Shown here: piece after piece, positions 6,920-10,079 of the stretch | How the letters are laid out: every line of letters starts with the position of its first letter | Numbering within the stretch: the first letter of the stretch is position 1 | DNA from: an uncultured Eggerthellaceae bacterium | GTDB lineage: Bacteria; Actinomycetota; Coriobacteriia; Coriobacteriales; Eggerthellaceae | Length of the DNA: 10,079 bases | NCBI GenBank assembly: GCA_934630485.1 | Contig: CAKTWD010000055.1 | Span: 1-10,079, forward strand | Reading direction: 5' to 3' | Notes under the pieces: model-generated | What the model was told of the DNA's origin: nothing | The model's database searches: none | Seen by the model: the letters and a program-made list of their open reading frames with translations, nothing else | Position numbers and translations under genes: made by a program

Positions 6920-7096
6920 CTACAGAAACTCGCCGATAACCAACAGGGCAACGCTCACGATGGGGATAGCGGTGATAAGCGCCCAGTCAACTTTGTTAAG
7001 CGCCTTGGGGAACTGGTAGCCCGGCTCCTCCATCAGCGCCAAGCGCTCGTTGATCTCAGCATCAAGTTCGCGCTCGAAGTCGTCGTTTTGCGACAT
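6920..7096 (-). CDS. 58-residue single-pass membrane protein coupled to the permease
   Basis: A small gene of 58 codons plus TAG, read directly from the sequence. It has a good ribosome binding site (AGAGGT, 5 nt before ATG 7096), a sigma-70-like promoter 58 nt upstream, and a stop codon that forms part of the permease Shine-Dalgarno (TAGGAGGT), leaving only 10 nt between the genes. The protein has an acidic, helix-prone N-terminal half (SQNDDFERELDAEINERLAL), a short GYQFPKALNK linker, and one hydrophobic segment (about residues 38-57, WALITAIPIVSVALLVIGEF). Composition and coupling suggest an accessory subunit, chaperone or regulator of the permease, similar in concept to the small partners of some Na+/solute symporters, although no homology to those was recognised. 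It could also be a leader peptide controlling permease translation. Existence is well supported; function is inference. Confidence 0.82.
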   Translation of the reverse strand: MSQNDDFERELDAEINERLALMEEPGYQFPKALNKVDWALITAIPIVSVALLVIGEFL

Positions 7097-7153
7097 CTGA
7101 ACCTCTTTTTCTTGTTCTGCGTCCGAGCACCCAAATGTCTCGAAACGTTCACG

Positions 7154-7182
7154 ATTATGTTAGCTTCAATAAATTTGAACAA
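7154..7182 (-). promoter_or_regulatory. Sigma-70-like promoter of the small-protein/permease operon
   Basis: On the minus strand TTGTTC (7182-7177), a 17-nt spacer, then CATAAT (7159-7154). The -10 matches consensus at 5 of 6 bases and the surroundings are AT-rich compared with the coding DNA. It predicts a transcript start near 7147 and a leader of about 50 nt before the small gene. No riboswitch-like fold was seen in that leader. Confidence 0.65.
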
Positions 7183-7243
7183 GACTTTTGCAAGAATACG
7201 TTCATAAGATTGTAAAAATCCACAAAATTGAACGCGCCAAGAT

Positions 7244-7274
7244 AAAAACCGGGCTCGACGATCGCCGAGCCCGG
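7244..7274 (-). terminator. Intrinsic terminator of the muramidase gene
   Basis: CCGGGCTCG / CGAGCCCGG give a perfect 9-bp GC-rich stem with an 8-nt loop, followed on the minus strand by TTTTTAT (from 7248 downward). It begins 49 nt past the muramidase stop codon. This is the clearest terminator in the window and isolates the muramidase unit from the permease promoter. Confidence 0.93.
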
Positions 7275-7322
7275 ACCTTCGATAATGCACTTGATGGCAG
7301 AGCCGTTGCAGAAACGACCCCG

Positions 7323-8477
7323 TTACGATTTCTTGGCAACCTGATATGCCTGGGTCAGATCGATGTTCATATCGACCGCTGCATTGATTCCCGCAACCGA
7401 ACCGTTGTTGGAATACTGCCAGATAGTGAAGTCGTACTTGATGGACGGAACAGGCATGCCGTATTCCGCATACCAAATGTCGTAGCTGGAAAGACTGCTC
7501 AGCGAATAGCGCGAAAGATCGGTGCTGTTGCCGTAGACCATCGCGGTGTAGCCCGCCTGCTCGACGCGCGCACAGAAGGCTTTGGCGCACGCGGTCATCT
7601 CATCCTTGGAAAGCCCACCCGTGCGCGACTTGCCGGCACCCGCCGCCACTTCCTCGCAGTCATAGACGACGGGATACTGCAGCTGACGGCCCGCAAGCTT
7701 CTCAAGGACAAAATCGGCCTCTTCCTGCGCCTCGGCTACCGTGGTTGCCTGCGAGAAGAAGTACACGCCGATATCAAGGCCGACGTACTGGGCACTGTCG
7801 ATGTTCTCCTCGAAGTAATCGTCAAGGAAAATGCCGCCGGTCGAGGTGCCGCGATAGCCAACGCGGATAACCGCGAAGTCGATTCCGTCACGAGCAACCT
7901 GGAACCAATCGATCTCGCCCTGGTTCTCGGATACGTCGATTCCCAAACGCGACAGCACCTTGCCATCCTGTTTGTAAACGTAGCGGCCGTCGGATCGATC
8001 GAGGTTGGACCACGTGTACGGGCTTTGGTAAGCCGCTTCCTTTTGCTCCTCGGTAAGAGGACCCTGGTCGCCCGACCCAGCGAAACCGCCGGTCAGGAAA
8101 AGACGCATTCCGAAGTACCCAACAAGAAGAAGAGCCACTGCTGCGCACAGGCCGATCAGGATCTTCGGAAGCCGGCTTAGGAAAGACGGCTTCGGCTGAA
8201 CGTGGCTGGGCATGGGAGCTTGACCGTACATGGGCGCGCGACCTTGCGACTGAGAACGCCCGCCTTGTTGGGCATAGCCGCCCGCTTGAGCGCGAGGGCG
8301 CGGGGTGCGGCTGGCCTGAGGGCTCCCGGATGCCGCAGGCTGAGCCCCGCGTGAAGCTGGAGAGCCATGCCTTCGTGGAGTTTGGTTTTGAGGCGAATAC
8401 GAAACGCGCCCCGGCGCGCTTTGATGCGCACGGGGGCGTTGATTCGAAGCGCTTGGCCGTTTATCGGAGCCGGTCAA
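7323..8477 (-). CDS. Type II membrane-anchored GH25 muramidase (lysozyme-like)
   Basis: Probable peptidoglycan beta-1,4-N-acetylmuramidase acting outside the membrane. Order of regions in 384 residues: a disordered, Arg/Gln/Pro/Ser/Ala/Gly-rich basic tail (1-105), one membrane helix (106-128), a linker, then a GH25 domain (about 177-380). Domain evidence: GIDVSENQGEIDW with catalytic-type Asp181, DFAVIRVGYRG, the VVYDCEE strand with Asp273 and Glu275 as the D-x-E pair of the family, DIWYAEYG, and the C-terminal IWQYSNNGSVAGI...VDMNIDL. With a short uncleaved helix preceded by basic residues (SRLPK), the tail should be cytoplasmic and the catalytic domain external. The TTG at 8477 is the farthest-upstream in-frame start and has no clear Shine-Dalgarno; the next in-frame ATG (residue 83) would remove most of the tail. 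It begins 8 nt after the stop of the preceding gene, so translational coupling is likely. A phage endolysin is unlikely given the anchor. Confidence 0.92.
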   Translation of the reverse strand: MTGSDKRPSASNQRPRAHQSAPGRVSYSPQNQTPRRHGSPASRGAQPAASGSPQASRTPRPRAQAGGYAQQGGRSQSQGRAPMYGQAPMPSHVQPKPSFLSRLPKILIGLCAAVALLLVGYFGMRLFLTGGFAGSGDQGPLTEEQKEAAYQSPYTWSNLDRSDGRYVYKQDGKVLSRLGIDVSENQGEIDWFQVARDGIDFAVIRVGYRGTSTGGIFLDDYFEENIDSAQYVGLDIGVYFFSQATTVAEAQEEADFVLEKLAGRQLQYPVVYDCEEVAAGAGKSRTGGLSKDEMTACAKAFCARVEQAGYTAMVYGNSTDLSRYSLSSLSSYDIWYAEYGMPVPSIKYDFTIWQYSNNGSVAGINAAVDMNIDLTQAYQVAKKS

Positions 8478-8485
8478 GATACTGA

Positions 8486-9196
8486 TTATTTCTGCTCGTC
8501 AGCCTTAGCGGCATCGGCCTGTTCGACCTTGACGGGCTGAGCCTTGGCGCCGTCGGCCTTGACGGCGTCGGTCTGCTCCTGCTTGTCCTTCTTGCCACCG
8601 AAAACGCCCTTGATGCGCTGACCGACGGTCTTCTTCTCTTCAAGGGTGCCGTTCTCTTTGGCGGCGGCGTAGGCAACCTCGGCCTCTTTCCTCTGCTCGC
8701 GAAGCTCGGCAGCACGAGCCTTCTGCTCTTTACGGGCAGCCTTGCTCTTGCCGTGGACGACCTCGTTGGTGTAGCCCTTGCGAAGCTTGCGGATCTTGCT
8801 CATATCGATGTACAGAGCAAGGATGATCAGGACATATGCGAAAAGCAACAGGTACATGGACCAATCGCCCCACGGTGCGGGAGCGCCGGAAAGCAGGAAC
8901 GACAGGCCCGTGCAGACGACGGCGCCGATAAGGGCAGCCCAATACTGACGACGCAGGCTGCGATACTGGATGGTGGGCATGTTACTGGAATCAACGCCCA
9001 GCGCACGCGCCTTCTGCATTTCTTTTTCCTCGCGCTGGCGAGCTTCCTCGCGCTTCTGCTTCTTGGTTTTGGGCGCGGGTTCGTTGGTAGTGGATGCAGC
9101 CTTGGACACCGGCTTCGCCATAGAAGCGCTTTTACGTGTCTTGCCCGCGCGCTCTTCGCTTTGATAGCGCTCGTTCATGGGGTTGCGTTGGGTCAT
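8486..9196 (-). CDS. Highly charged protein with two membrane segments, unknown function
   Basis: No family was recognised. The 236-residue product has a Lys/Arg/Glu-rich N-terminal region (about 1-85) with a likely coiled coil (PKTKKQKREEARQREEKEMQ, 42-61), two closely spaced hydrophobic segments (about 86-103 and 112-131) joined by a short SGAPAPWGD loop, then a basic linker (SKIRKLRKGY), a second coiled-coil-prone Ala/Lys/Glu region (150-182) and an Ala/Lys/Asp low-complexity tail rich in KADGAKAQPVK-like units. Both termini are predicted cytoplasmic. ATG at 9196 is chosen because AAGGAG lies 8 nt upstream; a longer reading to 9364 would run through the intergenic promoter region and into the preceding gene. 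Its stop lies 8 nt before the muramidase start, indicating a shared transcript. A role in envelope assembly or as a partner of the muramidase is inferred from context only. Confidence 0.85.
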   Translation of the reverse strand: MTQRNPMNERYQSEERAGKTRKSASMAKPVSKAASTTNEPAPKTKKQKREEARQREEKEMQKARALGVDSSNMPTIQYRSLRRQYWAALIGAVVCTGLSFLLSGAPAPWGDWSMYLLLFAYVLIILALYIDMSKIRKLRKGYTNEVVHGKSKAARKEQKARAAELREQRKEAEVAYAAAKENGTLEEKKTVGQRIKGVFGGKKDKQEQTDAVKADGAKAQPVKVEQADAAKADEQK

Positions 9197-9264
9197 CTGC
9201 GGAGCTCCTTGATCGTGCATGCGCAGCGCTTCGCGTGGCTGCGTCGTGTTTTCAGCAAAAACTA

Positions 9265-9307
9265 ATTCTAATACTTGACAACAGCAAGCGCTAGAAGATA
9301 TTAGCGC
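9265..9307 (-). promoter_or_regulatory. AT-rich promoter-like stretch with inverted repeat
   Basis: Within the 145-bp gap after the YhgE/Pip gene, a -10-like TAGAAT (9270-9265, minus strand) is followed upstream by a 6-bp inverted repeat GCGCTA / TAGCGC (9288-9307) at the -35 distance. The -35 itself is poor. The repeat could be an operator for the charged-protein/muramidase unit or a weak end-hairpin of the preceding gene; neither can be decided from sequence. Confidence 0.3.
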
Positions 9308-9341
9308 ATCCATAAGCATGCGAAACGAGCCCCACGCAAGG

Positions 9342-10079
9342 CTAAATGACCTTCGACTCCTCAACTTTCTCGACGAACCAGTCGACCAGCTTGATCATGG
9401 GGTTTCGCAGGACGAAACCCAGCAGGATGAACGGGACGGTGAACAGCAGCAACGTGCCGATCTCGATCCAGAAATCGTTGTTGTACATTCCGAACATCGC
9501 CGCGCGCATCGCTTTGACGACGTGAGTCACAGGCAGCCAGACGCTGACATTCTGGAAGAAATCGGGTAGGATCGCCAGCGGATAGCTTCCACCGCCGCCC
9601 GCAACCTGCAGGATCAGCAGGATAACCGCAATGGCCTTGCCCAGGTTCGCAAACGAAGCGACCAGCGTGTAGATGATGAATGCGAACACGAGGCCGGACA
9701 CGATGAAGCACAGCAGGTACAGCCACGGGTTGTCCACCTGCACGCGCAGGAAGAACATGTTGCCAAGGCACAGCACCGTGCTTTGCGCGATGGACATCAA
9801 CGCGACGATGCCGAAACGACCCAAGAAGATTTGCGGGGGCTTCGGGTTATCCAGCTCGCGAAGGATGCGCTCGGAAGGGTTCAGCGAGAACGTGACCATG
9901 ATGAGCAGCGCGCCGATCCACAACGCAAGCGAGGTGTACAGCGGCGCCATGGCCGAGCCGAAGTTCTCGACCGGGTAAAGCGCATGGCGGTCAAGTACAA
10001 CCGGAGCAGAGATCGCATTTGCCAGCGACGAGGTATCGCCCGAGAGGACGTTGTGCAGCGCGGTCTTGTCACCTGTGGC
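9342..10079 (-). CDS. YhgE/Pip-family membrane protein, C-terminal part only
   Basis: The last 245 residues of a larger protein whose start lies beyond the window. The segment begins with an extracytoplasmic stretch ending in LYPVENFGSAMAPLYTS (34-48 of the fragment), which is typical of the boundary before the C-terminal membrane domain of YhgE/Pip (phage infection protein) proteins. It continues through about five or six hydrophobic segments (roughly 48-65, 88-110, 118-140, 144-165, 205-225) in an ABC-2-permease-like arrangement, including VAGGGGSYPLAILPDFFQ and WLPVTHVVKAMR. Full-length relatives have an N-terminal helix, a long external domain and this membrane block; some act in secretion or drug/lipid export, or as phage receptors, but no transport role can be shown here. 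The first ATG in the fragment (9950) is internal and not a start. It ends with TAG at 9344-9342. Confidence 0.9.
   Translation of the reverse strand, partial: ATGDKTALHNVLSGDTSSLANAISAPVVLDRHALYPVENFGSAMAPLYTSLALWIGALLIMVTFSLNPSERILRELDNPKPPQIFLGRFGIVALMSIAQSTVLCLGNMFFLRVQVDNPWLYLLCFIVSGLVFAFIIYTLVASFANLGKAIAVILLILQVAGGGGSYPLAILPDFFQNVSVWLPVTHVVKAMRAAMFGMYNNDFWIEIGTLLLFTVPFILLGFVLRNPMIKLVDWFVEKVEESKVI

Noticed and set aside
7323..8477. Prophage lysis module
   Set aside because: The muramidase is anchored by a membrane helix with a cytoplasmic tail, and no holin, tail, integrase or other phage gene lies nearby.
9272..9301. Plus-strand promoter starting with a perfect TTGACA at 9275
   Set aside because: The best -10 match downstream is weak and there is no plus-strand gene for it to drive.
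9197..9364. Upstream extension of the charged protein to 9364
   Set aside because: It would overlap the 3' end of the YhgE/Pip gene and read through an AT-rich promoter-like gap. The ATG at 9196 has a proper AAGGAG.

Overview
This window comes from a bacterial chromosome, and every supported gene lies on the minus strand. The DNA is moderately GC-rich. Several gene types (an anaerobe-style acyl-CoA ligase, a YhgE/Pip membrane protein, a membrane-anchored GH25 muramidase, an NCS1 permease) fit an anaerobic actinobacterium of the Coriobacteriia/Eggerthellaceae kind. That placement is inferred from protein character, not from a marker comparison. No rRNA, tRNA, CRISPR array, insertion sequence or phage module is visible.

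Going from high to low coordinates, which is the direction of transcription, the window holds these units. (1) The C-terminal 245 residues of a YhgE/Pip-type ABC-2-like membrane protein (10079-9342), cut by the window edge. (2) A two-gene unit: a very highly charged protein with two membrane segments (9196-8486), followed after 8 nt by a type II membrane-anchored GH25 muramidase (8477-7323) that ends at a textbook intrinsic terminator. (3) A second two-gene unit with a readable sigma-70-like promoter: a 58-residue single-pass membrane protein (7096-6920), whose stop codon abuts the Shine-Dalgarno of an NCS1-family permease (6909-5473), closed by a hairpin terminator. (4) A GtrA-family four-helix membrane protein (5219-4830) with a GTG start and a strong ribosome binding site. 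(5) An acyl-CoA ligase (4642-3002) with a palindrome upstream of its start and a strong terminator behind it. (6) A Pat/Bar-like GNAT acetyltransferase (2890-2393). (7) leuS (2187 to beyond base 1), with its own -10 element and missing only its C-terminal end.

Most units are separated by hairpins, so the window looks like a series of short independent transcripts rather than one long operon. The envelope theme is clear at the high-coordinate end (YhgE/Pip protein, charged membrane protein, muramidase). The middle is transport and lipid or acyl metabolism, and the low end is translation.

I did not find a convincing undescribed large system. The observations most worth following are the 58-residue membrane protein translationally coupled to the NCS1 permease, and the pairing of an anchored muramidase having a roughly 100-residue disordered cytoplasmic tail with a charged double-membrane-segment protein of unknown function. 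Long plus-strand reading frames opposite leuS, the ligase and the permease are shadows of codon bias.
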